From: Afifella sp. IM 167 | GTDB taxonomy: Bacteria; Pseudomonadota; Alphaproteobacteria; Rhizobiales; Afifellaceae | DNA: 64,000 bases | NCBI RefSeq assembly: GCF_020144925.1 | Contig: NZ_NSLC01000007.1 | Coordinates: 186,001-250,000 of the forward strand | Direction: 5' to 3' | Part shown: positions 45,505 through 54,310 of the stretch, piece by piece | Layout of the letters: each line of letters starts with the position of its first letter | Position numbering within the stretch: the first letter of the stretch is position 1 | Made by a program: the position numbers and the translations under genes | Notes under the pieces: generated by a model | Told to the model about the DNA's origin: nothing | What the model saw: the letters and a program-made list of their open reading frames with translations, nothing else | Databases searched by the model: none

Positions 45505-46842
45505 GTGACCATCACACAAGAGCTCGCCGAGTATCTCGTCGAGAGCCGGCCGGCCGACATCCCCGAGGATGTTCGCCAGGAGGGCCGCCGGGCGCTCGTC
45601 AACATCGTCGGCTGCGCGCTTGGCGGCGCGCCCGAGGAAGCGACCGACATCGCCATGCGCACTTTCGCGCCCTTCTCGGGACACGCAAATGCCTTCGTCG
45701 TCGGCCGGCGCGAAAGGCTCGATCCGCTGCACGCTGCGCTCATCAACGGCATTTCCAGCCACGTGCACGATTACGACGACACGCTGCCGAAGAACTACAT
45801 CCACGCCAGCTCGCCCGTCGCCTCGGCGCTGCTGGCCTATGCGGCCTGCAACGAGGTCTCGGGCGAGGATTTCCTCCACGCCTTCATTCTCGGGTTCGAG
45901 ACCACCTCGCGGGTCGGCAACGCCACCTACCCCGCCCATTACGATGTCGGCTGGCACAGCACCGGAAGCTGCGGCGTCTTCGGCGCGGCTGTCGCGATCG
46001 GCAAGCTCCTCGGCCTCGATGTGCGCCAGATGGTCTGGACGATCGGCCTTGCCGCGACACAGGCCGCCGGCATCCGCGAGATGTTCGGCTCCATGGCGAA
46101 GGCCCTGCATCCCGGACGCGCCGCGCAGAGCGGCTACGAGGCGGCGCTCCTGGCGCGCAACGGCTTCACCAGCGGTGTCGAAGGGCTCGAAGGGCCACGG
46201 GGCTTCGCGGCGGTGCTGGCCGCAAGGAGCGACCTTTCGCGCGTGACCGACGGCCTCGGGGAGGATTTCGACCTCCGCGTCAACACCTACAAGCCGTTTC
46301 CCTGCGGCATCGTCAATCACCCCTCGATCGACGCCTGCATCCAGTTGAAAGAGGAGAACGGGCTCGATTCGGAGGCGATCAAAGCCGTCCGGCTCACCGT
46401 CGCCCCGCTGGTGATCGACCTTTGCGGCAAGCAGGGCATCTCGACCGGCCTGCAGGGCAAGTTCTCCGTCGTGCACGGCGCCGCCGTCGGCCTGGTACGC
46501 GGACGGGCCGGGCTCGACGAATATACCGACGAGACGGTGAACGATCCCGAAGTGAAGCGGGTGCGCGAGGCGACGACCCGGACGGGCGATGCTTCGATCT
46601 CCGAGGACGGCGTCCATGTCGAGGTCGAGCTCAAGGACGGCAAGATCCTGACGAAGGCGCTCCAGCATTCCCTCGGCAACCTGGAGCGGCCGATGAGCGA
46701 CGAGCAGCTGTCGGCGAAGTTTCGCAATCAGGGTGTCCGGGCGTTGCCGGCCGATCAGGTCGAGCAGCTCCTGCAGGCGTGCTGGCGGGTCGACACCCAT
46801 CAGCGCATGGCCGATGTCATCGCTCAGTCGGTGCCGAAATAG
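45505..46842 (+). CDS. MmgE/PrpD family protein
   Basis: A 445-residue protein of the 2-methylcitrate dehydratase / cis-aconitate decarboxylase / iminodisuccinate epimerase superfamily. Family marks are LVNIVGCALGGAPEEATDIA, HVHDYDDTLPKNYIHASSPV, GWHSTGSCGVFGAAVAIGKL and NTYKPFPCGIVNHPSIDAC. GTG 45505 follows GGGAGG by five bases (GGGAGGAAACGTG). No other propionate-methylcitrate gene is near, so a dehydratase or epimerase on another di/tricarboxylate is more likely. It converges on the TctC gene across a strong terminator. Confidence 0.9.
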   Translation: MTITQELAEYLVESRPADIPEDVRQEGRRALVNIVGCALGGAPEEATDIAMRTFAPFSGHANAFVVGRRERLDPLHAALINGISSHVHDYDDTLPKNYIHASSPVASALLAYAACNEVSGEDFLHAFILGFETTSRVGNATYPAHYDVGWHSTGSCGVFGAAVAIGKLLGLDVRQMVWTIGLAATQAAGIREMFGSMAKALHPGRAAQSGYEAALLARNGFTSGVEGLEGPRGFAAVLAARSDLSRVTDGLGEDFDLRVNTYKPFPCGIVNHPSIDACIQLKEENGLDSEAIKAVRLTVAPLVIDLCGKQGISTGLQGKFSVVHGAAVGLVRGRAGLDEYTDETVNDPEVKRVREATTRTGDASISEDGVHVEVELKDGKILTKALQHSLGNLERPMSDEQLSAKFRNQGVRALPADQVEQLLQACWRVDTHQRMADVIAQSVPK

Positions 46843-46869
46843 ACCGCCGCCGACCGGCATTCTTCATGA

Positions 46870-46901
46870 AAAAAGCGAGGCGGGAAATTCCCGCCTCGCT
46901 G
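46870..46901 (-). terminator. Rho-independent terminator of the tctBAC operon
   Basis: AGCGAGGCGGG (46875-46885) and CCCGCCTCGCT (46891-46901) form an 11-bp stem with an AAATT loop. On the minus strand it is followed by six T residues (A-run 46870-46875), fitting termination of the tctC-side transcript. On the plus strand only GCGTTT follows, so it may weakly stop the MmgE/PrpD transcript as well. Confidence 0.85.
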
Positions 46902-46927
46902 CGTTTCGGGCCCGGCGAACAGTCGGG

Positions 46928-47923
46928 TCAGTTGGCCTTGTTGGCGTCCTCGCCGACAACCTCGATGAGCTGCTCGTAGGTCTCGCGTTCCTTCTGCATC
47001 GTCGCGACAGCGGCTTCATGGCCCTGGAAGGTCATGTCCATGTTGCGCTTGTCGCCGACATTCTGGGCCATCGTTCCGGCGACCGCCGGCTCGAAGGCGG
47101 CCGCGATCTTCTCCATCACATCGGCGGGCGTGCCAGCCGGCGCATGCAGCGAGATGTGGGACGTCACGCCGAAGGTGAAGCCGAGATCCTTCATGGAGAC
47201 GAGGTCCGGAGCGCGCTTCAGCCGCTCATGGGAGGCGGCGAAGAGCGCCTTGGCGTCGCCCGCCGCCACGATGGGGGCCCAAGAACCGCCGGAGAAGGAG
47301 AGATCCACATCGCCGGCGAGAACGGCCTGGACGGCACCGCTGCCGCCGCTGACGGGCAGAGGCCGCAGCTCGAAGCCACGCTCCTTGGCGATGTACTGCA
47401 TAAGGAGGCGATCGATGGCGAGCTGGCTGGCGAAGGTCACCGGCCGGCCTTCCTTCTTGGCGATGGCGACGAGCTCGTCGAGCGTGTTGAAGGGCTTGTC
47501 CTTGTTGGCGAAGACCGCGTTCTGGAACGCGCCGAGGATCGCCACATGCTCGAAATCGTCCATGTCGTAGAGCATGTTCTGGACGAGCGGGGCGAGCGTG
47601 ATGGAAGTCGAGTTGGTGGCGAGCAGCGTGTAGCCGTCGGGCTTTGCCTTCGCCACCTGGGCCGCCGCGACGCCGCCGCCGGCCCCGCCGACATTCTGCA
47701 CGAGGATCGGCTGGCCGAGCTTTTCGGAGATGATGTCCGTCATGGCGCGAATGGCCGTGTCGGTGCCGCCGCCGGCGGGATAGGCGACGACGACCGTGAC
47801 GGCATCCTGCGGCCAGTCCTGTGCCATGGCGGGCGCGCCGGCCACGGTCAGGAGCGCGGCCGCGCCCAGGATCGCCGCCGCCATGCGCCGGCGGGGTGTG
47901 CGCCTTCTGTCTAGGATTTTCAT
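46928..47923 (-). CDS. tctC: Tripartite tricarboxylate transporter solute-binding protein (TctC/Bug family)
   Basis: A 331-residue periplasmic binding protein. A basic N-terminus and hydrophobic stretch end at APAMA before QDWPQDAVTVVVAYPAGGGT, the usual Bug-family opening (W-P-x-x-x-V-x-x-x-V-P/Y-x-x-x-G-G-G-x-D). GQPILVQNVGGAGGGVAAAQ and LTVAG are further marks. It delivers a carboxylate to TctAB and lies 47 bases downstream of tctA. Confidence 0.92.
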   Translation of the reverse strand: MKILDRRRTPRRRMAAAILGAAALLTVAGAPAMAQDWPQDAVTVVVAYPAGGGTDTAIRAMTDIISEKLGQPILVQNVGGAGGGVAAAQVAKAKPDGYTLLATNSTSITLAPLVQNMLYDMDDFEHVAILGAFQNAVFANKDKPFNTLDELVAIAKKEGRPVTFASQLAIDRLLMQYIAKERGFELRPLPVSGGSGAVQAVLAGDVDLSFSGGSWAPIVAAGDAKALFAASHERLKRAPDLVSMKDLGFTFGVTSHISLHAPAGTPADVMEKIAAAFEPAVAGTMAQNVGDKRNMDMTFQGHEAAVATMQKERETYEQLIEVVGEDANKAN

Positions 47924-47970
47924 TCTCGTTCCTCCCTTTCTGGTTCAGGTCTTGGTTTTTTGGCAGTCGG

Positions 47971-49503
47971 TCAGGTCTGCTGTTCCTTGGCGGAAGGAGA
48001 GGTCTCCATCCGCATCGAGCGGGCCCCGGCGATGGCGAAGCGCCAGATCGACAGGCCGGCGAGCACCAGGAACACGATGGCGATCGGGTGAGAGAGCAGA
48101 ATACGCGGGTCGGAATTCGACAGGATCAGCGACTGGCGGATGGTCAGCTCCGCCATCGGGCCGAGCACGTAGCCGACGACGAAGGTCACGAAGGAGTAGT
48201 CGAACTTCTTCATGAAGTAGCCGACGAGGCCGAAGATCAGCATCAGATAGACGCCGAACATGCCGCCGCCTTCCATGTAGGCGCCGACGACGCACAGAAA
48301 GACGATCACTGGCAGGATGACGCTCTCTCGCACCCGGATGACCAGGCTGAAGATGCGCTGGCCGAAGAAGCCGACGCCGAGAAGCGCGACCGAGGCGAGG
48401 ATCATGCCGATATAGATCGAGAAGACGACGTTGCCGCTCTCCTTGAAAAGGAAGGGCCCCGGCGTCAGCCCGTGCATCATGAAGGCACCCATCAGGAGAG
48501 CCGTGGAAAGACTGCCCGGCACGCCGATGGCGAAGACGGGGATGAGCGCGGCCGGGACGGTGGCGTTGTCGGCCGATTCGGAGGCGGCGACCCCCTCCGG
48601 CGCGCCCTTGCCGAAAGCTTCCGGCGTCTTCGAGGCGCGGCGGACCCAGGTGTAGGAGAGGAACGAGGCGAGCGTCGCCCCGAGCCCCGGCAGGAGGCCG
48701 ATGAAGGTGCCGACCAGCGATCCCCGCACCACGGAAGGCGTGATCTGCCTGATCTCCCGGAAGCTGAGCGCCCGGTCCGCCTTGGTGCCGGTGTCGTCGG
48801 GCGGGCGCGGATAGCGATGGTCGCCCCGCCAGCCCTCGTCGATCTGCACGAGGATTTCCGACAGCGCCAGCGTGCCGATCGCCACGGCGAGCAGCGGCAC
48901 GCCGTCATAGAGCTGCAGCATGCCGAAGGTGAGGCGCGGCATGCCCGTCTCGATGTCGATGCCGGGGGTGGAAAGAAGCAGGCCGAGGAAGCCGGCGATC
49001 ATGGCCTTCAGGAAGGAATCGCCGGCGACGGCGGCGATGAAGGTCATGGAAAAGATCAGGATCGAGGCAAGCTCGATCGGGCCGAGGCCGATGGCGAAGC
49101 GGGCGATCGGACGGGCAAGCAGAATGAGGACGATGGTGGCGAAGACGTCGCCGGCGACGGAGGCCAGGAGCGCGACCTTGAGCGCCTTCTGCGCCTTGCC
49201 GGCCTTGGTCATCGCATAGCCGTCATAGGTGGTGACGACGCTGGAAGGCTCGCCAGGCACGTTGAGCAGGATCGCCGAGACGGCCGCCCCGGCGGCGCCG
49301 CCCTTGTTGATCCCGATCAGGAAGGAAAGGGCCGCGGCCGGCGACATGGTGAAGGTGAAAGGCAGGGAGACGGCGATCGCCGTCGTGCGGTTCATGCCTG
49401 GCAGCGCGCCGACGATGTAGCCGAGCAGGACGCCGATGACGATATAGGCGATGACGAGAGGAGTAAGGATATCCCCCGCTGCGGCGGTCAGATTCTCAAG
49501 CAA
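47971..49503 (-). CDS. tctA: Tripartite tricarboxylate transporter large permease (TctA family)
   Basis: A 510-residue permease with about twelve hydrophobic segments. The two TctA signature loops are visible: GYIVGALPGMNRTTAIAVSL and the repeated GSLVGTFIGLLPGLGATLAS. GINKGGAAGAAVSAILLNVP is also typical. The start is TTG 49503, nine bases after the tctB stop and behind a GAGGCGAG stretch. Ion-coupled carboxylate uptake is the family function. Confidence 0.92.
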   Translation of the reverse strand: MLENLTAAAGDILTPLVIAYIVIGVLLGYIVGALPGMNRTTAIAVSLPFTFTMSPAAALSFLIGINKGGAAGAAVSAILLNVPGEPSSVVTTYDGYAMTKAGKAQKALKVALLASVAGDVFATIVLILLARPIARFAIGLGPIELASILIFSMTFIAAVAGDSFLKAMIAGFLGLLLSTPGIDIETGMPRLTFGMLQLYDGVPLLAVAIGTLALSEILVQIDEGWRGDHRYPRPPDDTGTKADRALSFREIRQITPSVVRGSLVGTFIGLLPGLGATLASFLSYTWVRRASKTPEAFGKGAPEGVAASESADNATVPAALIPVFAIGVPGSLSTALLMGAFMMHGLTPGPFLFKESGNVVFSIYIGMILASVALLGVGFFGQRIFSLVIRVRESVILPVIVFLCVVGAYMEGGGMFGVYLMLIFGLVGYFMKKFDYSFVTFVVGYVLGPMAELTIRQSLILSNSDPRILLSHPIAIVFLVLAGLSIWRFAIAGARSMRMETSPSAKEQQT

Positions 49504-49512
49504 GGGCTCGCC

Positions 49513-49974
49513 TCACGGGACGGGTGTGCCGAGCACGTGCAGGGCAAGCACGTAGATGAAGCCGACCGGCAGCGTCGCCGTCAGGAGAACCCGCAGAGGA
49601 CTGCGCTCGCCGAGGAAGATCATGAAGGTCCCGATCAGCACCGGGCCGCCGATCAAGATGCCGAACCAGTCGATGACCAGGACGCCGCCGAGGGCGATGG
49701 CCGAGGCGAGCAGGAACATCAAAAGCTTCCAGCGCGACAGCGCCACCCGGCGCCGCGCGGCGCTGCGCAGGATGCCGTGGCGCATGCGATAGAGCGACTG
49801 CGCCACAAGCCCTGCCGCGCAAACGGTGATGCAGGCGGCAAGCAAGGTCGGAAAGAAAGTCGGCGCAAGGCCGAAATACATGCCATCCACGGTAGTTGCC
49901 GGGATGATCACGAAGATCATCAGCAGGCCGATGGCCGTAATGGCCATGCCCCCGATGAGGTCAGCCCTGTCCAT
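49513..49974 (-). CDS. tctB: Tripartite tricarboxylate transporter small permease (TctB family)
   Basis: A 153-residue protein with four hydrophobic segments, the TctB layout: MDRADLIGGMAITAIGLLMI, then YFGLAPTFFPTLLAACITV, and two more helices around RWKLLMFLLASAIALGGVLV and ERSPLRVLLTATLPVGFIYV. ATG 49974 lies behind GGGAGGGTGG. It is the first gene of the tctBAC operon, divergent from the SDR gene, with the shared control region between them. Confidence 0.88.
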   Translation of the reverse strand: MDRADLIGGMAITAIGLLMIFVIIPATTVDGMYFGLAPTFFPTLLAACITVCAAGLVAQSLYRMRHGILRSAARRRVALSRWKLLMFLLASAIALGGVLVIDWFGILIGGPVLIGTFMIFLGERSPLRVLLTATLPVGFIYVLALHVLGTPVP

Positions 49975-50112
49975 GGAGCCACCCTCCCACGCGTTCTCCC
50001 TGTCGGGCCTTTGTAACGGCCCTTGCCGGCGTACGATCGACTTGCACCGGTCTTGGGGGCACCGTATAGGACGATAATCGTAAGTCAATACTACAATCAT
50101 AATGGAGCAGGC
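49975..50112. promoter_or_regulatory. Divergent promoter region with GntR/FCD-type operator candidate and palindrome
   Basis: ATACTACAATCAT at 50088-50100 matches the regional motif ATCATACAATCAT at 11 of 13 positions and lies 12 bases before the SDR start. ACGATAATCGT at 50071-50081 is a separate perfect 11-base palindrome. Both tctBAC and the SDR operon would be controlled from here. Confidence 0.5.
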
Positions 50113-50907
50113 ATGGGAGGCGACGGAGCCACAAGCGAAGAGCGTGTCGCGATCGTCACGGGGGCGAGCCGGGGCCTCGGCCGGGCGATCGCGCTTGCTT
50201 TCGCCGCAAAGGGCGTGCGGCCCGTGGTGACGGCGCGCGACGGCGCGGCGCTGGACGAGGTGGCCGCGGCGGCGCGGAGCGAAGGCGCCCCGGATGCGCT
50301 CGCGGTGGCAGCGGACCTTTCCCAGACGGGCGAGCCGCAACGCGTCGTGGAGGCGGCCCTTGCCCGTTTCGGCCGCATCGACATCCTCGTCAACAATGCC
50401 GGGGCGACGAAGCGCGGCGACTTCCTCGCCCTGCCGGACGAGGATCATCTGGCGGGTTTCGCCCTGAAATATCACGCCACGGTCCGCTTCTGCCGCAGCG
50501 CCTGGCCGCATCTGGCGCGCGCCGGGGGCGCCATCGTCAACATTTCCGGCATCGGGGCGCAGACTCCCGTCGCCGAATTCACCATCGGCGGGCCGGTGAA
50601 CAGCGCGCTCGTCAACTTCACCAAGGCGATTGCGGCGCGTGGCCTCCACGAGGGCATCCGCATCAACTGCCTGTGCCCCGGCCATATCGAGACGGACCGG
50701 CTGACGGACCGCATCCATGCGCTCGGCGAACGGGAAGGCCTGCCGGAAGCAGAAGCGCGCGAGCGTCTTCGCCAGGAATACGGCATCGGCCGCTTCGGCA
50801 AGCCGGGCGACATCGCGGCCGCGGTGCTCTTCCTCTGCTCGCAGGAAGCCTCCTACATCCACGGCGCCACGATCGTGGTCGATGGCGGCGCCACCCCGGG
50901 GATCTGA
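50113..50907 (+). CDS. SDR-family protein lacking catalytic Tyr and Lys
   Basis: A 264-residue short-chain dehydrogenase/reductase fold: cofactor motif IVTGASRGLGRAIAL, ILVNNAGATK, catalytic-type Ser145 in NISGIG, and C-terminal GATIVVDGGATPG. At the expected YxxxK place (residues 158-162) the sequence is IGGPV, with neither Tyr nor Lys nearby. Either catalysis uses other residues or the protein is a non-catalytic partner. ATG 50113 has GGAGCAGGC directly upstream. It leads an operon with the second MmgE/PrpD and the second SDR gene. Confidence 0.85.
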   Translation: MGGDGATSEERVAIVTGASRGLGRAIALAFAAKGVRPVVTARDGAALDEVAAAARSEGAPDALAVAADLSQTGEPQRVVEAALARFGRIDILVNNAGATKRGDFLALPDEDHLAGFALKYHATVRFCRSAWPHLARAGGAIVNISGIGAQTPVAEFTIGGPVNSALVNFTKAIAARGLHEGIRINCLCPGHIETDRLTDRIHALGEREGLPEAEARERLRQEYGIGRFGKPGDIAAAVLFLCSQEASYIHGATIVVDGGATPGI

Positions 50908-51003
50908 CCACGTGCCCGGCATGGCATTCGCCAGTTCCGGGCCCGGAAATCCAGACATACGGCGCGGCCGCGAAGAGCCGGATGCCGAGCGAGAGGAAAC
51001 GAG

Positions 51004-52353
51004 ATGCATGATCCTTCCAGCGCCGAGGCGGAACTTGCCCGGTTCGCCGCCGACCTACAGATCGGCGATATTCCCGGCCCCGTCCTCGACGAGGCGAAGC
51101 GCTCGCTCGTCAACATCTTCGCCACGGCGCTCGCGGGAAGCCGCGAGCCGGCCGTGGAGGTGGCGGTCAGGACGCTGCTGCCCTTTTCCTCGCGCGCGGA
51201 GGCGAGCCTTGCCGGGCGCAGCGAGCGCGTCGACGCGCCGACGGCCGCCTTCGTCAATGCGATGGGCGCCAACGTCTTCGATTTCGACGACACCCACGAG
51301 GCGACGATCATCCATCCCGCCGCGACCGTCTTCGCCAGCCTCTTCGCCCATGCCGAAACGGCCCGCCTGACGGGGGCGCAGGTGCTGAAGGGCTTCGTCA
51401 TCGGCGGCGAGATCGAATGCCGGATCGGCAACGCGCTGACGCCCTACCATTACGCGCGGGGCTGGCACATCACCTCCACCTGCGGGGTCTTCGGCGCGGC
51501 GGCCGGCACAGGCTCCCTGCTCGGCCTGTCGGGCGAGGAGATGCTGGAAGCCTTCAGCGCCGCGGCAGTGCAATCATCGGGCCTGGTGGAAGGCCTCGGG
51601 ACGATGGCGAAGAGCATCAGCGTCGGCGGCGCGGCCCGCAACGGGCTCCTGTCCGCGCTCCTCGCCCGCGACGGTCTCACCGGCCCGGCGGCGCCTCTCA
51701 CCGGCGAGCGCGGCTATCTCAAGGTCTATGCCGACGACCCCTCCCCCACGGCCCTGACCGACGGGCTCGGCAGCGAATGGGAGATCGCCAGGAACACCTA
51801 CAAGCCCTATCCGGTCGGCGTCGTCCTCAATCCGGTCATAGATGCTTGCCTTCTCCTGCGCGAAGAGGATGGGCTGAAGCTCGAGGATATCGAGGCGATG
51901 GAGGTGACCGGCCATCCCCTCCTTCGCCAGCGCACCGACCGGGCGGAGGTCGATACCGGCCGCGCGACGCAGGTGAGCGCACAGCATGCGATCGCGATCG
52001 TTCTCCTGCGCGGACGCGCGGGCCTTGCCGAGTTCTCCGACGAAGCCGCGGCGGAGACGCTGAAGGCGGGGCGGCCCAAGCTCGCCTTCCACGACGAGCC
52101 GGGCCGCGACATCGCCTCGATCGACCTTCTGGTGCGCACCCGCGACGGGCGCGAACTGAAGCGCGAGATCCGCGCGGCACTCGGCTCGGCCCGCAACCCG
52201 CTCAGCAATGCGCAGCTGGAGGCAAAGCTTGCCGATGCGGCCCGGCTCGTCGGATTTGCCAGGGATACGCGCCGGCTCGCCGAAGCCATCTGGAACATCG
52301 ATACGGCCGAGGATGCGGGCGAGATCATGCGGCTTGCCGCGCTCGCATCCTAG
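51004..52353 (+). CDS. MmgE/PrpD family protein (second copy)
   Basis: A 449-residue paralogue of the other MmgE/PrpD protein in this window, with matching landmarks: SLVNIFATALAGSREPAVEV, NVFDFDDTHEATIIHPAATV, GWHITSTCGVFGAAAGTGSL and NTYKPYPVGVVLNPVIDACL. Differences around the active region (DDTHEATIIH here versus DDTLPKNYIH there) suggest a different substrate or step. ATG 51004 has GAGAGGAAACG upstream. Located between two SDR genes in one probable operon. Confidence 0.9.
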   Translation: MHDPSSAEAELARFAADLQIGDIPGPVLDEAKRSLVNIFATALAGSREPAVEVAVRTLLPFSSRAEASLAGRSERVDAPTAAFVNAMGANVFDFDDTHEATIIHPAATVFASLFAHAETARLTGAQVLKGFVIGGEIECRIGNALTPYHYARGWHITSTCGVFGAAAGTGSLLGLSGEEMLEAFSAAAVQSSGLVEGLGTMAKSISVGGAARNGLLSALLARDGLTGPAAPLTGERGYLKVYADDPSPTALTDGLGSEWEIARNTYKPYPVGVVLNPVIDACLLLREEDGLKLEDIEAMEVTGHPLLRQRTDRAEVDTGRATQVSAQHAIAIVLLRGRAGLAEFSDEAAAETLKAGRPKLAFHDEPGRDIASIDLLVRTRDGRELKREIRAALGSARNPLSNAQLEAKLADAARLVGFARDTRRLAEAIWNIDTAEDAGEIMRLAALAS

Positions 52354-52412
52354 GACGCGGCGGCGAAAGCGCGCCGGACACACACTGGAAGAACCATGTT
52401 TGCGGAGGAACC

Positions 52413-53210
52413 ATGTTTGCCGACATCCTGAAGGACAGATGCGCCCTCATCACGGGCTCGGCGCAGGGCGGCCTCGGCCATGCGCTCGCCGAAGCCTTCG
52501 CCGCGGCGGGGGCGAATATCGTCCTCAACGGCCTCTGCGAGGCGAGCGAAGGGGAAGCCGCCGCGGCGGCTTTGGCTGAAAAGCACGGCGTCGCAGCCGT
52601 CTTCGACCCGGCCGATCTCCGCCACGAAGCGGAGATCGGGCGCATGATCGGCGCGGCCTCGGAGCGCTTCGGCGCCGTCGACATCCTCGTCAACAACGCC
52701 GTCGTGCGGCACTTCTCGCCGATCGAGGATTTCAGCCCCGGCAACTGGGAGGCCTCCGTCACGGTGAACCTCAACGCCGCCTTCCATGCGGTGCGCCATG
52801 CCCTGCCGGGGATGAAGAAACGCGGCTGGGGCCGCATCATCAACCTCTCCTCCTATTACGGCTGGCGCGGCGCGGAGAACCGCATCGACTACGTCACCAC
52901 CAAGACGGCCCTCATCGGCATGACGCGCGCCATCGCCGTGGAGACCGGGCCGAGCGGCGTCACCTGCAACGCCATCTGCCCCGGCTCCGTGCCGACGCCG
53001 GCGATCATGAAGCGCATCGAGGGGCTCGCGCGCGACAAGGGCGAATCCGTCGAGGCGTTGTCGCGCGACTATGCCAGCGCGCGCAGCGCCACGGGGCGCT
53101 TCGTGGAGATGGAGCATGTGGGAGCGCTCGCCGTCTTCCTGTGCACCCCGCCTGCGGCCGACATCACGGGCACGGTCCTGCCCATCGACGGTGGCTGGCT
53201 CGCGAAATGA
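52413..53210 (+). CDS. SDR-family oxidoreductase
   Basis: A 265-residue classical SDR with intact motifs: LITGSAQGGLGHALAEAF, DILVNNAVVRH, Ser in NLSSYYGW, YVTTK (YxxxK) and GTVLPIDGGWLAK at the end. It should oxidise a hydroxy acid or reduce the matching keto acid with NAD(P). The start region has a direct repeat: GAACCATGTTTGC occurs at 52391 and again 17 bases on; only the second ATG (52413), preceded by GGAGG, is in frame. It ends the SDR-MmgE-SDR operon. Confidence 0.9.
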   Translation: MFADILKDRCALITGSAQGGLGHALAEAFAAAGANIVLNGLCEASEGEAAAAALAEKHGVAAVFDPADLRHEAEIGRMIGAASERFGAVDILVNNAVVRHFSPIEDFSPGNWEASVTVNLNAAFHAVRHALPGMKKRGWGRIINLSSYYGWRGAENRIDYVTTKTALIGMTRAIAVETGPSGVTCNAICPGSVPTPAIMKRIEGLARDKGESVEALSRDYASARSATGRFVEMEHVGALAVFLCTPPAADITGTVLPIDGGWLAK

Positions 53211-53379
53211 CGGCTTCTGCGTCACGATATTAATACGACAATAGTACAATTTTACCGTAGTCAGATAGACAGCCGAATTGTCCAAGAGATAGGATGAGGG
53301 CAACTTCGTGGTCCGTGCACGCAGCACTTGCGATTCGTGCGCGAGCGCGAGCTGGGACAGACGGGAAAGCCTTTTACCG
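53211..53379. promoter_or_regulatory. Upstream region of the GntR gene with weak operator-like motif
   Basis: AT-rich DNA at 53227-53255 includes ATAGTACAATTTT (53241-53253), which matches the regional operator core ATCATACAATCAT at 9 of 13 positions. It may be an autoregulatory site of the GntR-type regulator. This is the weakest of the five sites proposed. Confidence 0.35.
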
Positions 53380-54081
53380 ATGAGCCAAGCCAAGTTGAGC
53401 GACGAACAGTTTCTCGTGCCCCGCCCCGCCGCCACGCTTCGGCACGGGGTCACCGAGAGCATTCGTCAGGCGATCGCGGCCGGCCGGTTCGCGCCCGGAG
53501 AACGGATGCCGGAGCGCGATTTGTGCGAGATGACCGGCGTCAGCCGCACGCTCGTGCGCGAAGCGCTGCGCCAGCTCGAATCGGAAGGCCTGATCGAGGT
53601 CGTGGCGCATCGCGGCCCCATCGTCTCGCAGATCACCGCGGCGCAGGCGCTCGGCGTCTATCAGGTGCGCGAGGTGCTGGAAGGGCTGGCGGCACAGCTT
53701 TTCGCCGAGGAAGCCTCCGCAGCCGAGCGCCAGGCGCTGCGCGCCGCCTTCGAGGAGCTGAAATCGGCGAGCGACGTGAGCAGCCGGCTCGCGGCGAAGA
53801 ACAGGTTCTACGAGGTCCTGATCGGCGGCACCGGCAACGAGGCGCTCGGCAAGTCGCTGCACATGCTCAACTCGCGCGCCATGCTGCTGCGCCGCCGCTC
53901 GCTGCAGACGCCCAACCGCTGGCCGAAGAGCCTGCACGAGCTGGAAGCGCTGGTGACCGCGCTCGAAGCCCGATCGGGCGACAAGGCGAGAACCCTCGCC
54001 ATGGAGCATGTGCGGCGCGCGGCAGCCGCGGCCATGACCACCTTCTCCATGGACAATGCCGAGCCCGCCGCGGCGAAGTGA
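53380..54081 (+). CDS. GntR-family (FCD subfamily) transcriptional regulator
   Basis: A 233-residue regulator with an N-terminal winged HTH (ESIRQAIAAGRFAPGERMPE, then RDLCEMTGVSRTLVREALRQ, LESEGLI) and an all-helical FCD effector domain (YQVREVLEGLAAQLFAEEAS, followed by helices ending MEHVRRAAAAAM). FCD regulators usually sense small carboxylates. ATG 53380 is taken as the start; an upstream in-frame GTG at 53308 adds a Cys-rich non-conserved stretch. It lies in the middle of the block whose promoters share one motif, so it is the prime candidate for the regulator of that block. Confidence 0.9.
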   Translation: MSQAKLSDEQFLVPRPAATLRHGVTESIRQAIAAGRFAPGERMPERDLCEMTGVSRTLVREALRQLESEGLIEVVAHRGPIVSQITAAQALGVYQVREVLEGLAAQLFAEEASAAERQALRAAFEELKSASDVSSRLAAKNRFYEVLIGGTGNEALGKSLHMLNSRAMLLRRRSLQTPNRWPKSLHELEALVTALEARSGDKARTLAMEHVRRAAAAAMTTFSMDNAEPAAAK

Positions 54082-54156
54082 ACCGGCGGCCGGTAGTCCC
54101 GCCCGTCCCCTTCCCGGCACGATTCTTCAGGCGATTTCTCCAGCCGGCAGCACCGT

Positions 54157-54179
54157 CTTGATTGTATGATGGTCATATA
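54157..54179. promoter_or_regulatory. GntR/FCD-type operator candidate upstream of the metallo-hydrolase gene
   Basis: Read on the minus strand this site contains TATGACCATCATACAATCA, identical at 18 of 19 positions to the corresponding part of the 45209-45231 site. It also keeps the TATGA-N3-TCATA dyad on the plus strand (TATGATGGTCATA). It lies about 130 bases upstream of the MBL-fold gene. Confidence 0.6.
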
Positions 54180-54310
54180 ATTCCTAGAACCAAGGGAAAC
54201 GACCGGAGCGCGACAGCCGAAATCTGAGCCCAATGCCCCGAAGCGGGCTCAGACGCCGGGCGAAGAAATGGCGCCAGACGCCGCGTTCCCGCACAGGAGG
54301 ATGACCGACA

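Noticed and set aside
53266-53280. ACAGCCGAATTGT similar to the element before the C45-family gene
   Set aside because: Thirteen bases match, but the palindromic half-sites expected 4 bases away are absent (4 of 17 positions agree) and the TTATAA end is lost, so it is probably chance.
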